NCBI RefSeq assembly: GCF_002938425.1
Contig: NZ_POQU01000019.1
Span: forward strand, 1-46,018
Length of the DNA stretch: 46,018 nt
Direction: 5' to 3'
Origin: Blastococcus atacamensis
GTDB lineage: Bacteria > Actinomycetota > Actinomycetes > Mycobacteriales > Geodermatophilaceae
Below the pieces are notes generated by a model. The model did no database searches and was not told where the DNA came from. It saw nothing but the letters and a program-made list of their open reading frames with translations. The translations under genes and the position numbers were made by a program. Below are positions 8,844-17,848 of the stretch, piece after piece (within the stretch, counting starts at the first letter, position 1; every line of letters starts with the position of its first letter).

Positions 8844-11705
8844 TCAGGTGGCCGACGGTCCGCCCATCAGGGGGACGGCCGGGGCGGGGTGCGCGTCGAG
8901 CCAGCGGACCACCTGCTCGGCCGGCATCGGCCGGGCGATGTGGTAACCCTGCGCCACGTCGCAGCCCCAGGTGCGCAGCGCGGCGAGCGCGGCGGCGTCC
9001 TCCACGCCTTCCACGACCATGCTCATGCCCAGGTCCCGGCTCAGCTGCAGGGTGCTGCGCACGATCGCCGCGGCACGGGAGTCGGTCGTCAGGTGGGTGA
9101 CGAAGCTGCGGTCGAGCTTCAGCTCGTCCACCGGCAGCGCGCGCAGGTATGCCAGCGAGGAGTAACCGGTGCCGTAGTCGTCGACCGACAGCCGGACGCC
9201 CAGGCGGCGCAGGCCGGCCATGACCTGCTGGCTGCGTGCGGCGTCGGACATGAGCACGTCCTCGGTGATCTCCAGGATCAGCGCCTGGGCGGGCACCGCG
9301 AACGCGTCGAGCAGCATCGCCACCTGGTCGGGCAGGGCGACGTCCTGGAGGTTGGACACGGACAGGTTGACCGCGACGGAGAGGTCGTGGCCCTGCGCGC
9401 GCCAGCCGCGGACGTCGCTCAGCGCGCGCTCCAGCACCCGGAGAGCCAGCCGGCGCATCAGGCCGGCCTGCTCGGCCAGCGGCAGGAACACGTCGGGGAA
9501 CAGCAGGCCCCGCACGGGGTGGTTCCAGCGGACCAGGGCCTCCACGCCGGTGATCCGCCCGGAGCGCAGGTCCAGCTTGGGCTGGTAGTGGTTGTCCAGC
9601 TGCTCGCCGTCCAGGGCCGAGCGCAGCTGCTCCAGGGTCTCCAGCCGGTCCCGGGAGGCCGGGGTGCCGTCGGGCGCCCACACCTCGAAGCCCTGCCGGC
9701 CCCGCTTGGCCGCGTACATGGCGGTGTCGGCGCGAGCCAGCAGCAATGAGCGGTCCCGCCCGTGCTCGGGGCAGAGCGCGATGCCGACGCTGGCGTCCAC
9801 GTGCAGCGGCATGCCGTCGAGCACGAAGGCCTCGCGGAGGGCGGCGCCGAGCTCCGCGCCCACCTCGCGTGCGCGTGCGACGTCGGCGTCGGGCAGCAGG
9901 ACGGCGAACTCGTCGCCCCCCATGCGGGCCAGGAGGTCGCCGGGGCGCAGGGCTTGTCGCAGCCGGGGACCGACCAGGCAGAGCAGGTCGTCCCCGACGC
10001 TGTGCCCGAAGCTGTCGTTGATCTCCTTGAACCGGTCGAGGTCGATCATGAGCAGCGCGCAGCTGCGCTCGCCGTCGCCGTAGACGGTGGCCTCGACCTC
10101 CTCGATGAAGCGCCGGCGGTTGGCCAGCCCGGTGAGCGGGTCGTGGTGCGCCTCCGTGGCCAGCTGGGCCAGGCGGCGCTGCTCACTGGCGCGTAGCTCC
10201 GCGTTCTCGACGACGAGTGAACCCTCCAGCGCGACCTGCCGGACGGCGTCGCGCACCGACGGCGACCAGGAGCGCGCGGCGCCCACCGAGCCGGTGACCA
10301 CCAGGCCGAGCAGGCGGTCGCCGGCCATCAGCGGCACGCTGAGGTAGGAGGCGAGGTCGAGGGCGCGGCACAGCCGCGGGTCGAGCAGGTCGCTGGTCGT
10401 GGTGTCCTCGACGAACAGCGGGGTCTTCTGCTCCGCGCTCATCCGCCACAGCGGGACCTCGGTGCCATGCCGGCCCACGAGCTGGGTCTGCACGACCTCC
10501 TTGTGCGCGTCGGGCCAGTCGACGTGCCGGACCTCGACGAGGAAGTCGTCGGAGTCGACCAGGTAGGCCGCGCTGCGGTGCGTGCCGGCGAGCTGCTGCA
10601 CGGCGCGGGCGACGACCTCGGCGGCCTCGGCGACGCCGGTTGCGCCCGAGCCGTCGACCAGGAGCTGGCGGACGACGCGGGCGGTGTTCAACGAGGTGGC
10701 GCGGGCCTGGCTGGTCCGGGCCTGCTCGATGACGCCGCCGAGGTGCGCGCCCGCGGCTGCGGCGAGCCGGCGCACGTCCTCGGAGAACGGTCGCACGTGG
10801 GTGCTGTCCAGGGTCAGGACGCCGGCCAGCTCGGGAGCCCGTCCCAGCGGCACGGCGAGCGCCGACGCGATGGAGAAGGAGTCGACCCACCAGCCCGACA
10901 GCAGGCCGGAGTTCCGGTCGGCGGTCCGCGGCTCGCCGGTGCGGAGCACCGTCTCGGCCAGCTCGAGGGCCACGGGCGCGTTGCGGAACTGCTGCCAGGT
11001 GGCCAGGTCGCGGCGACCGTCGGCGTAGGCGGCCATGCTGGGGACCAGCCGGCCGTCCTCCAGCAGGAAGATGCACGCCCGCTCGACCTCGCCGAGCTCG
11101 GCCAGCTGCCGGCAGGCGGAGCCGAGCAGGGAGTCCAGGGACTCGGTCTGGGTGGCGGACTCGATGAGACCGAGCAGGACCGCGGCTTGGTCCAGCCGGC
11201 GCTGCTGGGAGCGGCGCGCCCACGCCTCGGAGAGGGCGGCGGCCAGCCGGGGCGTCGTCTGCCGCAGCAGGTGCGACGACGCGGCGGCTGCGGGCTCGAC
11301 GGTGAGGACGCCGATGACCTGGCCGTCGAGGATGAGCGGCTCGCCGTGGGCGGAGCGGCTGCCCACCTCGGCCAGCTGCCGGTCGGCCGCTCGCCGGCCG
11401 TCCGCCCGCGCGGTCACGGACGAGCGGGTGCGGACGACGGCGGCGAGGAAGGGGGAGTCCGCGAGCAGTGCCGGGGTGATCAGCGCGGGGTGCTGCTCGA
11501 CCGCCTCGGCACCCGGGCGGACGGCCCGGCGGAAGGGCACGACGAGTTCCGTGGTGGCCTCGTGCACCCACACCGACACGCGGGTGGCGCCCGATGCGGC
11601 GCGCAACCGGCCGAGCAGGCTCTCCAGCGCCGCCTGGGCGTCGTAGGGCGACGGCGACGCGCCGGCTCGCGGCGCAGCCTCGCGGTGCGTCTTCTGCTCG
11701 GGCAC
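8844..11705 (-). CDS. GAF x3 - GGDEF - EAL cyclic di-GMP signalling protein
   Basis: A 953-residue bifunctional c-di-GMP protein with no membrane segment. Three GAF-like sensor domains (about 25-165, 180-330 and 345-500) are followed by a diguanylate cyclase domain (about 515-675) with intact GGDEF at 596-600. The inhibitory site RPGD lies at 587-590, exactly five residues before GGDEF. The EAL phosphodiesterase domain (about 690-940) keeps EALVRW (E722), N780, E812, DDYGTGYSS (D842, D843), K863 and E899, so both activities look possible and the cyclase should be product-inhibited. The start is a GTG at 11705. It is divergent from fdxA across 187 bases. Confidence 0.93.
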   Translation of the reverse strand: MPEQKTHREAAPRAGASPSPYDAQAALESLLGRLRAASGATRVSVWVHEATTELVVPFRRAVRPGAEAVEQHPALITPALLADSPFLAAVVRTRSSVTARADGRRAADRQLAEVGSRSAHGEPLILDGQVIGVLTVEPAAAASSHLLRQTTPRLAAALSEAWARRSQQRRLDQAAVLLGLIESATQTESLDSLLGSACRQLAELGEVERACIFLLEDGRLVPSMAAYADGRRDLATWQQFRNAPVALELAETVLRTGEPRTADRNSGLLSGWWVDSFSIASALAVPLGRAPELAGVLTLDSTHVRPFSEDVRRLAAAAGAHLGGVIEQARTSQARATSLNTARVVRQLLVDGSGATGVAEAAEVVARAVQQLAGTHRSAAYLVDSDDFLVEVRHVDWPDAHKEVVQTQLVGRHGTEVPLWRMSAEQKTPLFVEDTTTSDLLDPRLCRALDLASYLSVPLMAGDRLLGLVVTGSVGAARSWSPSVRDAVRQVALEGSLVVENAELRASEQRRLAQLATEAHHDPLTGLANRRRFIEEVEATVYGDGERSCALLMIDLDRFKEINDSFGHSVGDDLLCLVGPRLRQALRPGDLLARMGGDEFAVLLPDADVARAREVGAELGAALREAFVLDGMPLHVDASVGIALCPEHGRDRSLLLARADTAMYAAKRGRQGFEVWAPDGTPASRDRLETLEQLRSALDGEQLDNHYQPKLDLRSGRITGVEALVRWNHPVRGLLFPDVFLPLAEQAGLMRRLALRVLERALSDVRGWRAQGHDLSVAVNLSVSNLQDVALPDQVAMLLDAFAVPAQALILEITEDVLMSDAARSQQVMAGLRRLGVRLSVDDYGTGYSSLAYLRALPVDELKLDRSFVTHLTTDSRAAAIVRSTLQLSRDLGMSMVVEGVEDAAALAALRTWGCDVAQGYHIARPMPAEQVVRWLDAHPAPAVPLMGGPSAT

Positions 11706-11892
11706 GTCGTTCTCTTCGGCCGCTGCGCGCGGGTCTTGAGCAGGGACTTCGGACCCACCCCGAAGGGGTCAGAGACGCATGAGGGGGGATCCCGCCGAAC
11801 GAGCGGCGATCCCGGAGGTGATACTGGGTGCGCATCTGGCGCCCCCGGTCACCGGCCGAGGGCGCCGCCGATCGTCCCCGGGAGGGAACCCC
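11706..11892. promoter_or_regulatory. Divergent promoter region, GGDEF-EAL gene / fdxA
   Basis: A 187-base divergent intergenic segment. For fdxA a possible -10 GATACT lies at 11820-11825, about 70 bases before the start; no good -35 is seen. A small CCCC/GGGG hairpin occurs near 11756-11770. Little else can be supported. Confidence 0.3.
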
Positions 11893-12219
11893 GTGACCTA
11901 CGTCATCACCCAGGCATGTGTCGACGTTCTCGACAAGGCGTGCATCGACGAGTGTCCGGTGGACTGCATCTACGAGGGCGACCGGATGCTCTACATCCAC
12001 CCCGACGAGTGCGTGGACTGCGGCGCGTGCGAGCCGGTCTGCCCGGTCGAGGCCATCTACTACGAGGACGACGTCCCGGACAAGTGGAAGGACTTCTACA
12101 ACGCCAACGTGGAGTTCTTCTCCGACCTGGGCAGCCCCGGCGGCGCCGCCAGGACCGGCAAGATCGGCAAGGACCACCCGCTGGTCGCCGCCCTCCCGCC
12201 CCAGGGCGAAGGTCACTGA
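11893..12219 (+). CDS. fdxA: 7Fe ferredoxin (3Fe-4S / 4Fe-4S)
   Basis: A 108-residue low-potential electron carrier. Cysteines at 9, 17, 21 and 50 with C40-x2-C43-x2-C46 form the pattern of the seven-iron FdxA/FdxC ferredoxins, which carry one 3Fe-4S and one 4Fe-4S cluster; the C-terminal extension (IGKDHPLV) is also typical of this family. The GTG start follows GGAGGG. It is fused by a four-base overlap to dapC, the same neighbour pair as Rv1177-Rv1178 in M. tuberculosis. Why this ferredoxin travels with an aminotransferase is not known to me. It probably feeds cytochromes P450 or other redox enzymes. Confidence 0.94.
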   Translation: MTYVITQACVDVLDKACIDECPVDCIYEGDRMLYIHPDECVDCGACEPVCPVEAIYYEDDVPDKWKDFYNANVEFFSDLGSPGGAARTGKIGKDHPLVAALPPQGEGH

Positions 12220-13337
12220 CCGCTCCGGACCCCGGCGCGCCACGGGCGCTGCCGGACTTCCCCTGGGACTCGCTCGCCGGGGCGCGGGCGCGTGCCGCCC
12301 AGCACCCCGGCGGGGTGGTCGACCTGTCCATCGGCACGCCGGTCGACCAGACGCCGCAGGTGCTGCGCGACGCCCTCGCGGCCGCCGCCGACGCACCGGG
12401 TTACCCGACCGCGCTCGGTACCGACGCGCTCCGCACCGCGGCGGCGGGCTGGCTGCGGCGCCGCCTGGGCGTGACCGTCGCGGACCCCTCCGGGGCCGAC
12501 CCCTCGGTGATCCCGACGGTGGGCTCCAAGGAGCTCGTCGCCCTGCTGCCCACGCTCCTGGGCCTGCAGGGCGGTGCCACGACCGTGTTGTTGCCCGAGG
12601 TCGCCTACCCGACCTACGAGGTGGGTGCCGTGCTGGCCGGGCTGGCCGTCCGCCGCTGCGACACCCCGCCCGCCGAGGCGGCCGGGATCTCCCTGGTCTG
12701 GCTGAACTCCCCGGGGAACCCGCACGGGCGGGTGCTCCGGGACGACGAGCTGCGCGCCTGGGTCGAGTGGGGCCGCGCGCACGGTGTCCCCGTCGTCGCC
12801 GACGAGTGCTACATCACGCTGGGCTGGGACGTCACGCCCCGGTCGATCCTGCACCCGGAGGTCGCCGGGACGGACCACACCGGCCTGCTGGCCGTGCACT
12901 CCCTGTCCAAGCAGTCGAACGCCGCCGGCTACCGCGGTGGGCTGCTCTCCGGTGACCCGGCGCTGGTGCGCCGCGTCTGGGAGGTGCGCCGGCACCTGGG
13001 CCTGCTGGTGCCGGGTCCGGTGCAGGCCGCCATGGCTGCTGCCCTGGACGACGACGAGCACGTCGACGCGCAGCGCGAGCGCTACCGCGGCCGTCGCGAG
13101 CGGCTGCTGGCCGCTGTGCGTGGCGCCGGCATGCGCGTGGACCACTCGGAGGCGGGCCTCTACCTGTGGGCGACGCGTGACGAGGACTGCTGGGTCACGA
13201 TCGACCGGCTCGCCGGGCTCGGCATCGTCGCCGCCCCGGGGAGCTTCTACGGTCCCGCCGGTTCCCGGCACGTCCGGCTGGCGCTGACCGCCACGGACGA
13301 GCGGATCGACGCGGCCGTCGAGCGACTCGGCGGCTGA
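12216..13337 (+). CDS. dapC: N-succinyl-diaminopimelate aminotransferase
   Basis: A PLP enzyme of the lysine/diaminopimelate pathway that makes N-succinyl-L,L-diaminopimelate from the 6-oxo intermediate and glutamate. It is a class I/II aminotransferase with NSPGNP (around 164-169), PLP-ring contacts D196 and Y199 in ADECY, and the Schiff-base lysine K232 in HSLSKQSN. The conserved N-terminus (LPDFPWDSL, residues 12-20) lies upstream of any ATG, GTG or TTG in this frame, so the only fitting start is CTG at 12216, which overlaps the fdxA stop as CTGA. A GTG at 12315 would delete conserved residues. Works with dapD and dapE, encoded close by. Confidence 0.9.
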   Translation: MTAPDPGAPRALPDFPWDSLAGARARAAQHPGGVVDLSIGTPVDQTPQVLRDALAAAADAPGYPTALGTDALRTAAAGWLRRRLGVTVADPSGADPSVIPTVGSKELVALLPTLLGLQGGATTVLLPEVAYPTYEVGAVLAGLAVRRCDTPPAEAAGISLVWLNSPGNPHGRVLRDDELRAWVEWGRAHGVPVVADECYITLGWDVTPRSILHPEVAGTDHTGLLAVHSLSKQSNAAGYRGGLLSGDPALVRRVWEVRRHLGLLVPGPVQAAMAAALDDDEHVDAQRERYRGRRERLLAAVRGAGMRVDHSEAGLYLWATRDEDCWVTIDRLAGLGIVAAPGSFYGPAGSRHVRLALTATDERIDAAVERLGG

Positions 13338-13338
13338 G

Positions 13339-13362
13339 GAGCCGTCCGGTTCAGACCGGCTC
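13339..13362. terminator. Bidirectional hairpin between dapC and convergent gene
   Basis: GAGCCG at 13339-13344 pairs with CGGCTC at 13357-13362, with partial pairing inside. It fills the 13-base gap between two convergent genes and includes the stop codon of the minus-strand gene, so it may serve both. Confidence 0.4.
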
Positions 13363-13863
13363 GAGGTATTCGATCGTGGTGCCGGCGCCGACGCGACGGG
13401 CCGCGGTCAGGCTGAGCGTGGCCCGGCGGAAGACCTCTCCGGCGGTCAGGTCCGGCGTCAGCGGCGCGATCGCGGCCGACGCCGACAGGCCCGGGATGCC
13501 GAGGGCGTCGATGGCGGCGAGCAGGCGGGGGCCCACGACGTGCGCGGTCGACGCCGGGCCGGCCAGGACGATGCCGAACTCTGCGGCACCGGAGGCGCCC
13601 AGCCAGTCGTCGCCCCGCACGGAGCGGGCCAGCAGCGAGGTGACCTGCGCCAGCGTCGGTCGCGGGGTGGGCCAGCCGTCGTCCCGCCGCAGCAGGCCGA
13701 TCACCAGCAGGGTCACCGGCTGCTCGGCGGAGCCGGGGAGCTCGTCCGCGAGCCGGCCGAGCAGCGCCTCGCGGGTGGGCAGCAGCACCGGCATGTCGGC
13801 GACCGCAGGGCCGGGGGCCGCGGGGGGAACCGCCTGGGGGAAGTCGTTGGATGCGATCGTCAT
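13351..13863 (-). CDS. Degenerate GGDEF-like domain protein
   Basis: A 170-residue soluble protein. From about residue 30 it follows the layout of a GGDEF domain (LPTREALLGRLADEL, then DDWLGASGAAEFGIVLAG, then LSASAAIA and a helical end with AARRVGAGTTIEYL), but the active-site GGDEF is replaced by SGAAEF and the metal-binding aspartate position is not convincing. It is therefore probably not a cyclase; it could be a binding or partner domain. Start: the ATG at 13863 is chosen because the frame further upstream would run into the next gene. The Shine-Dalgarno is weak. Confidence 0.65.
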   Translation of the reverse strand: MTIASNDFPQAVPPAAPGPAVADMPVLLPTREALLGRLADELPGSAEQPVTLLVIGLLRRDDGWPTPRPTLAQVTSLLARSVRGDDWLGASGAAEFGIVLAGPASTAHVVGPRLLAAIDALGIPGLSASAAIAPLTPDLTAGEVFRRATLSLTAARRVGAGTTIEYLEPV

Positions 13864-13952
13864 GGGCCAGGTGTCGGAGTCCCCGGCCCTGTCGTTGAGC
13901 GTCGAAACCCGTCTGCCCCTCTGCCGGGGGAGCGTGTTCGTGCGCGATGTGA

Positions 13953-14639
13953 TCAGGTGCACTCGAGCGTGCCGGTCGCCAGGGCAGTGCTGAGCTGCTG
14001 TGCCATGGGCTCCCACTGCTGGTACAGCTCAGGGAACGCCGAGCGCTGCACGCCGTCGGCGATCTCGGTGAGCCGGCCGGCCTCCCAGCCGGGGATGGTC
14101 ACCAGCCGGTCGTAGAACCGGCCGGCCGCGTAGACCGGGTCCCGCACCTCCTCCGGGCTGCCCCAGCCCTGGGACGGACGCTGCTGGAAAAGGCCCAGCG
14201 AGTCCCGGTCGCCGTAGTCGAGGTTGCGCAGCCGCGACTCCTGCTGGGCCGTCGCCAGCGCGATGACGACGGCGCGCTCGGGCAGTCCCCGGTCCCGCGC
14301 GACCTGGGCGATGGTGGCGGCGTGGGTCGCCTGCTCCGCGGTCACCACGACTGAGCCGTCGGGCACGGTGCAGCTGCTGGCCGCGGGGATGTCCGGCAGC
14401 CGATCGGTGCCCCAGGCGACGCCGGCGAAGAGGGCGGCCGCCACGAGGAGCGCCGGCCACCAGCGGGCGATGCCCCGGGCACCGCCGGGCCGACGACCCC
14501 GTGCCGACGTGCGCGGCGATCTCCGGCCGCTGCGCCGCGCGCCGCCGCCGGAGGGACCGCGACCGGTGGACGGCCGTGGGCGGGTGGTGCTGCGGGCCCG
14601 AGCGGCGGCGGGATGCGTCGCGGTACGGGGGCTGGTCAT
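13953..14639 (-). CDS. Membrane-anchored lysozyme/transglycosylase-like protein
   Basis: A 228-residue protein with a cytoplasmic N-terminus of about 58 residues that is extremely rich in Arg, Pro, Ser and Gly, one membrane anchor (about 61-77, WPALLVAAALFAGVAW) and an extracytoplasmic domain. That domain contains ATAQQESRLRNLDYGDRDSL and GLFQQRPSQGWG, as in lytic-transglycosylase-like folds; the glutamate in QQES would be the catalytic acid. It probably acts on cell-wall glycan, though activity is unproven. The ATG at 14639 has TATCGT eight bases before it (14653-14648), a candidate leaderless promoter. Confidence 0.7.
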   Translation of the reverse strand: MTSPRTATHPAAARARSTTRPRPSTGRGPSGGGARRSGRRSPRTSARGRRPGGARGIARWWPALLVAAALFAGVAWGTDRLPDIPAASSCTVPDGSVVVTAEQATHAATIAQVARDRGLPERAVVIALATAQQESRLRNLDYGDRDSLGLFQQRPSQGWGSPEEVRDPVYAAGRFYDRLVTIPGWEAGRLTEIADGVQRSAFPELYQQWEPMAQQLSTALATGTLECT

Positions 14640-14647
14640 CGCCTCCG

Positions 14648-14653
14648 ACGATA
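14648..14653 (-). promoter_or_regulatory. Candidate leaderless -10 (TATCGT), lysozyme-like gene
   Basis: TATCGT on the minus strand ends eight bases before the ATG at 14639, the spacing expected if transcription starts at or next to the start codon. Confidence 0.4.
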
Positions 14654-14694
14654 GGCGCCGAACCTGTCCGTTCCCTGTAACGGCCATGCTTCAG

Positions 14695-14745
14695 GGGCCC
14701 GCGTTGAGCGTGCGAAGCGTGGGGGGAAGGGTGGTCCTTCTTCTA
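14695..14745. repeat. Intergenic repeat, copy at the dapD 3' end
   Basis: Read on the minus strand this stretch (AGAAGGACC, a C-rich run, then GCTC and CGCGGGCCCCTGA) aligns with the segment at 41390-41443 beside glgA. The dapD stop codon TAG (14745-14743) lies at its edge, so the repeat begins where the gene ends. Confidence 0.55.
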
Positions 14746-15723
14746 GTTGGCGTGCAGGTCGGCGTTCAGCTCGCCCCAGGTGCCCTCGCGCTGCAATGCC
14801 TCGAGTGCGCCGGTGACGCTGTTGCGCCGGAACAGCAAACCGTTGCGGCCGGAGAGCTCCTTGCCCTTCACCACCGAGCCGTCGGACAGCGTGATCCGCG
14901 ACCCGGCGGTGACGTAGCAGCCGGCCTCGACGACGCAACCGTCGCCGAGCGAGATGCCGATGCCGGAGTTGGCGCCCAGCAGGCAGCCGCTGCCGATCGA
15001 GATGACCTGGGTGCCGCCGCCGGAGAGGGTGCCCATGATCGAAGCGCTGCCGCCGATGTCGCTGTCGGGACCGACGACGACGCCGGCGCTGATCCGGCCC
15101 TCGACCATGGAGGGGCCCAGCGTGCCGGCGTTGAAGTTCACGAAGCCCTCGTGCATGACCGTGGTGCCCTCGGCGAGGTGCGCGCCCAGCCGCACGCGGT
15201 CGGCGTCGGCGATCCGCACGCCGGAGGGGATGACGTAGTCGACCATCCGGGGGAACTTGTCGACGCCGAACACGGTCACGTGCCCGACGGCGGCACGCAG
15301 CCGGTGCGCGTTGAAGCCGGCCGCCTCGACCGGGCCCGCGCTGGTCCAGGCCACGTTGGTGAGCAGCCCGAAGATGCCGGTCATGTTCGCCTGGTGCGGC
15401 CGGATCAGCCGGTGCGAGAGCAGGTGCAGCCGCAGCCAGACGTCGTGGGTGTCCACGGCCGGGGCGGACAGGTCGGCGATGACGGTGCGCACGGCGATGA
15501 TCTCCACGCCCCGCGTCTCGTCGCGGCGCACCAGGCCGCCGTAGTCGGGGCCGAGTTCGCCGGACAGCTCCAGGGCCCCGAGCCGGGTGGTCCCCGACGC
15601 GGCGCCGTCGGGCGCGCCGAGGCGCGGCTCCGGGTACCAGGTGTCCAGGACGGTGCCCGACGGGGTGACGGTCGCCAGACCGGCGGCGACGGCGGAGATG
15701 GGGGCGGACGCTGCGTCAGTCAC
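14743..15723 (-). CDS. dapD: Tetrahydrodipicolinate N-succinyltransferase
   Basis: Transfers succinyl from succinyl-CoA to tetrahydrodipicolinate, the entry to the succinylase branch of diaminopimelate/lysine synthesis. The 326-residue protein has an alpha/beta N-terminal domain and a left-handed beta-helix built of hexapeptide repeats (for example [18 protein letters not shown] and [18 protein letters not shown]), as in the actinobacterial DapD family (M. tuberculosis Rv1201c). It would act as a trimer in the cytoplasm. GTG at 15723 is the start, with no Shine-Dalgarno but with TAGCGT seven bases upstream. It is divergent from dapE across a repeat-filled region, the same arrangement as in M. 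tuberculosis. Confidence 0.95.
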   Translation of the reverse strand: MTDAASAPISAVAAGLATVTPSGTVLDTWYPEPRLGAPDGAASGTTRLGALELSGELGPDYGGLVRRDETRGVEIIAVRTVIADLSAPAVDTHDVWLRLHLLSHRLIRPHQANMTGIFGLLTNVAWTSAGPVEAAGFNAHRLRAAVGHVTVFGVDKFPRMVDYVIPSGVRIADADRVRLGAHLAEGTTVMHEGFVNFNAGTLGPSMVEGRISAGVVVGPDSDIGGSASIMGTLSGGGTQVISIGSGCLLGANSGIGISLGDGCVVEAGCYVTAGSRITLSDGSVVKGKELSGRNGLLFRRNSVTGALEALQREGTWGELNADLHAN

Positions 15724-15730
15724 GGCGACG

Positions 15731-15736
15731 ACGCTA
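15731..15736 (-). promoter_or_regulatory. Candidate leaderless -10 (TAGCGT) of dapD
   Basis: TAGCGT on the minus strand ends exactly seven bases before the dapD GTG. Same hexamer and same spacing as at tag and at the glycosyltransferase gene ending at 19825. The -35 region would fall in the repeat at 15747-15778. Confidence 0.5.
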
Positions 15737-15746
15737 CCGAGCAGTC

Positions 15747-15900
15747 GGTGACGTGCTGGAACGGCCTCGTCCGGAGGCAGGTGAGGTGCTGGAACGGCCC
15801 TGTTGCAGGGGCCCGCCTCGAGCTGAGGTGACGTGCTGGAACGGCCTCGTCCGGAGGCTCGCCCCGAGCCCGCGAGGGGTGAGAAGGACGAGGTCCTTCT
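15747..15900. repeat. Mosaic intergenic repeat cluster between dapD and dapE
   Basis: A 32-bp sequence starting GGTGACGTGCTGGAACGGCC occurs identically at 15747-15778 and 15827-15858, and a partial copy lies at 15780-15800. From 15849 to 15900 a second module follows, also found after glgC at 43033-43085. It contains two small hairpins, GGCTCG-CCC-CGAGCC (15856-15870) and AGGAC-GAG-GTCCT. The reverse complement of the first module is the core of the tandem array at 41441-41605. Confidence 0.75.
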
Positions 15901-15913
15901 AGGCTCGGCGGTC

Positions 15914-17026
15914 GTGAGTCCCCTCCCGCCGCTGGACCTGTCCGCCGACGTCCTGTCCCTCACCCGCGCGCTGGTCGACGCCCCCTCGGTCTCCGGCAGC
16001 GAGCAGGCTCTGGCCGACGCGGTGGAGACGGCGCTGCGGGCGCTGGGCGGCCTCGAGGTCGAGCGCATCGGCGACTCGGTCCTGGCCCGCACCAACCTCG
16101 ACCGGCCCACCCGGGTGGTCCTCGCCGGACACCTCGACACCGTGCCGATCGCGGACAACGTGCCCAGCCGGCTGGACGAGACCACCGGCCGGCTCTACGG
16201 CTGCGGGACGAGCGACATGAAGTCCGGCGACGCGGTGATGCTGGCGCTGGCGGCGCGCTTCGGCGTCCCGGACGCGCAGCCCGCGCACGACCTCACGTTC
16301 GTCTTCTACGACAACGAGGAGGTCGAGGCGGTCAAGAACGGTCTCGGCCGGGTGGCCCGCGAGCGCCGCGGGTGGCTCTACGGCGATCTGGCGATCCTCC
16401 TGGAGCCCACCGACGGCGAGATCGAGGCCGGTTGCCAGGGCACGCTGCGGGCGGCGCTGCGGACCAAGGGCCGCCGGGCGCACAGCGCGCGGAGCTGGCT
16501 GGGGGACAACGCGATCCACGGCCTGGCCGGTGCCCTGGCGGCGCTGAGCGCCTACCAGCCTCGTGAGGTGGAGATCGACGGCTGCACCTACCGCGAGGGG
16601 CTCAACGCGGTCGGCATCTCCGGCGGCGTGGCAGGCAACGTCATCCCCGACGAGTCGTCCCTCACCGTCAACTTCCGCTACGCGCCCGACCGCGACGAGG
16701 ACGCCGCGGAGGCACACGTGCGCGAGGTCTTCGCCGAGGCGATCGCCGCCGGCGCCACGCTGACCGTCGTCGACAACGCCGGAGGCGCGCTGCCCGGACT
16801 GGCCGAGCCGGCCGCGGCGGCGTTCGTCGAGGCCGTGGGCCGCCCGGCCCGGGCGAAGCTCGGCTGGACCGACGTCGCCCGGTTCGCCGCCTTCGGCATC
16901 CCGGCCGTCAACTACGGGCCCGGCGATCCGCAGCTCGCCCACACCCGCGAGGAACACGTTCTCGTCGACCGGCTCCAGCCGGCTCTGGACGCCCTGACCG
17001 CCTACCTCTCCGGGAGCAGCTCGTGA
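15914..17026 (+). CDS. dapE: Succinyl-diaminopimelate desuccinylase
   Basis: A dizinc M20-family hydrolase (370 residues) that releases succinate from N-succinyl-L,L-diaminopimelate. Metal ligands are visible in AGHLDTVP (His73), [11 protein letters not shown] (Asp101), YDNEEVE (Glu135 as base and Glu136), [13 protein letters not shown], and the C-terminal AHTREEHV. The dimerisation domain lies in the middle ([12 protein letters not shown] to about residue 290). The GTG at 15914 is chosen because the longer frame from 15833 is made of the intergenic repeat. Its stop overlaps the next gene as GTGA. Confidence 0.94.
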   Translation: MSPLPPLDLSADVLSLTRALVDAPSVSGSEQALADAVETALRALGGLEVERIGDSVLARTNLDRPTRVVLAGHLDTVPIADNVPSRLDETTGRLYGCGTSDMKSGDAVMLALAARFGVPDAQPAHDLTFVFYDNEEVEAVKNGLGRVARERRGWLYGDLAILLEPTDGEIEAGCQGTLRAALRTKGRRAHSARSWLGDNAIHGLAGALAALSAYQPREVEIDGCTYREGLNAVGISGGVAGNVIPDESSLTVNFRYAPDRDEDAAEAHVREVFAEAIAAGATLTVVDNAGGALPGLAEPAAAAFVEAVGRPARAKLGWTDVARFAAFGIPAVNYGPGDPQLAHTREEHVLVDRLQPALDALTAYLSGSSS

Positions 17027-17847
17027 CCACATCCCCCGACGGCCGCCGCCCTGGCCCGACCCGGCACAAGGGACCGGTCATGCTGCGCCGCGGTGAGCCC
17101 GACCCGCAGAACCAGGGCACCACCACCGACCAGCGGCTGCTGGACCGTTCGGGCGGATCCGACTTCCTGCACACCGACCCCTGGCGGGTCATGCGGATCA
17201 CGTCGGAGTTCGTCGAGGGCTTCGGCCTGCTCGCCGAGCTCCCGCGGGCGGTCAGCGTCTTCGGCAGCGCCCGCACCCCGCGCGACCACCCGCACTACGC
17301 GGCGGGTGTGGAGCTGGGCGCCGCGCTGGTCGATGCCGGCTACGCCGTCATCACCGGGGGCGGTCCCGGCGCGATGGAGGCCGCCAACCGCGGGGCGTCC
17401 GAGGCCGGCGGCATGTCGGTGGGTCTGGGCATCGAGCTGCCGTTCGAGCAGGAGCTCAACGAGTGGGTCGACGTCGGCATCTCGTTCCGCTACTTCTTCG
17501 TGCGCAAGACGATGTTCGTCAAGTACGCGCAGGCCTTCGTGATCCTCCCCGGCGGCTTCGGCACCCTCGACGAGCTCTTCGAGGCGCTCACGCTGGTGCA
17601 GACGCGCAAGGTGACCCGCTTCCCGGTGATCCTGCTGGGCACCGAGTACTGGTCGGGCCTCATCGACTGGATCCGCGACACGATGGTCGCCGGCGGCACG
17701 GTCAGCCCCGGCGACCTGGACCTGATCACCGTGACCGACGACGTCGCCGAGGCGGTGGCGGCCATCCGGGCGGCGGACGAGGCCCGCGCCGCGGGCACCG
17801 ACGGCGCGGCGCGGTTCCCGGCGTACACCGGCCCGTCCGACGCCTGA
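17023..17847 (+). CDS. LOG family protein (TIGR00730 Rossmann fold)
   Basis: A 274-residue protein of the lysine-decarboxylase-like/LONELY GUY family. It shows [14 protein letters not shown] in the middle and the phosphate-binding motif [12 protein letters not shown], with the conserved glutamate. LOG proteins hydrolyse nucleoside 5'-monophosphates such as cytokinin ribotides to free bases; bacterial members of this longer subgroup are often misnamed lysine decarboxylases. The N-terminal 60 residues are an extension without recognisable fold. Start GTG overlaps the dapE stop (GTGA). A LOG gene shortly after dapE is also found in M. tuberculosis (Rv1205). Confidence 0.9.
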   Translation: MTTSPDGRRPGPTRHKGPVMLRRGEPDPQNQGTTTDQRLLDRSGGSDFLHTDPWRVMRITSEFVEGFGLLAELPRAVSVFGSARTPRDHPHYAAGVELGAALVDAGYAVITGGGPGAMEAANRGASEAGGMSVGLGIELPFEQELNEWVDVGISFRYFFVRKTMFVKYAQAFVILPGGFGTLDELFEALTLVQTRKVTRFPVILLGTEYWSGLIDWIRDTMVAGGTVSPGDLDLITVTDDVAEAVAAIRAADEARAAGTDGAARFPAYTGPSDA

Positions 17848-17848
17848 C

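Noticed and set aside
15833-15913. A longer DapE start using an ATG/GTG-type codon at 15833
   Set aside because: The added residues are encoded by the intergenic repeat and are not part of the DapE fold; GTG 15914 fits the family.
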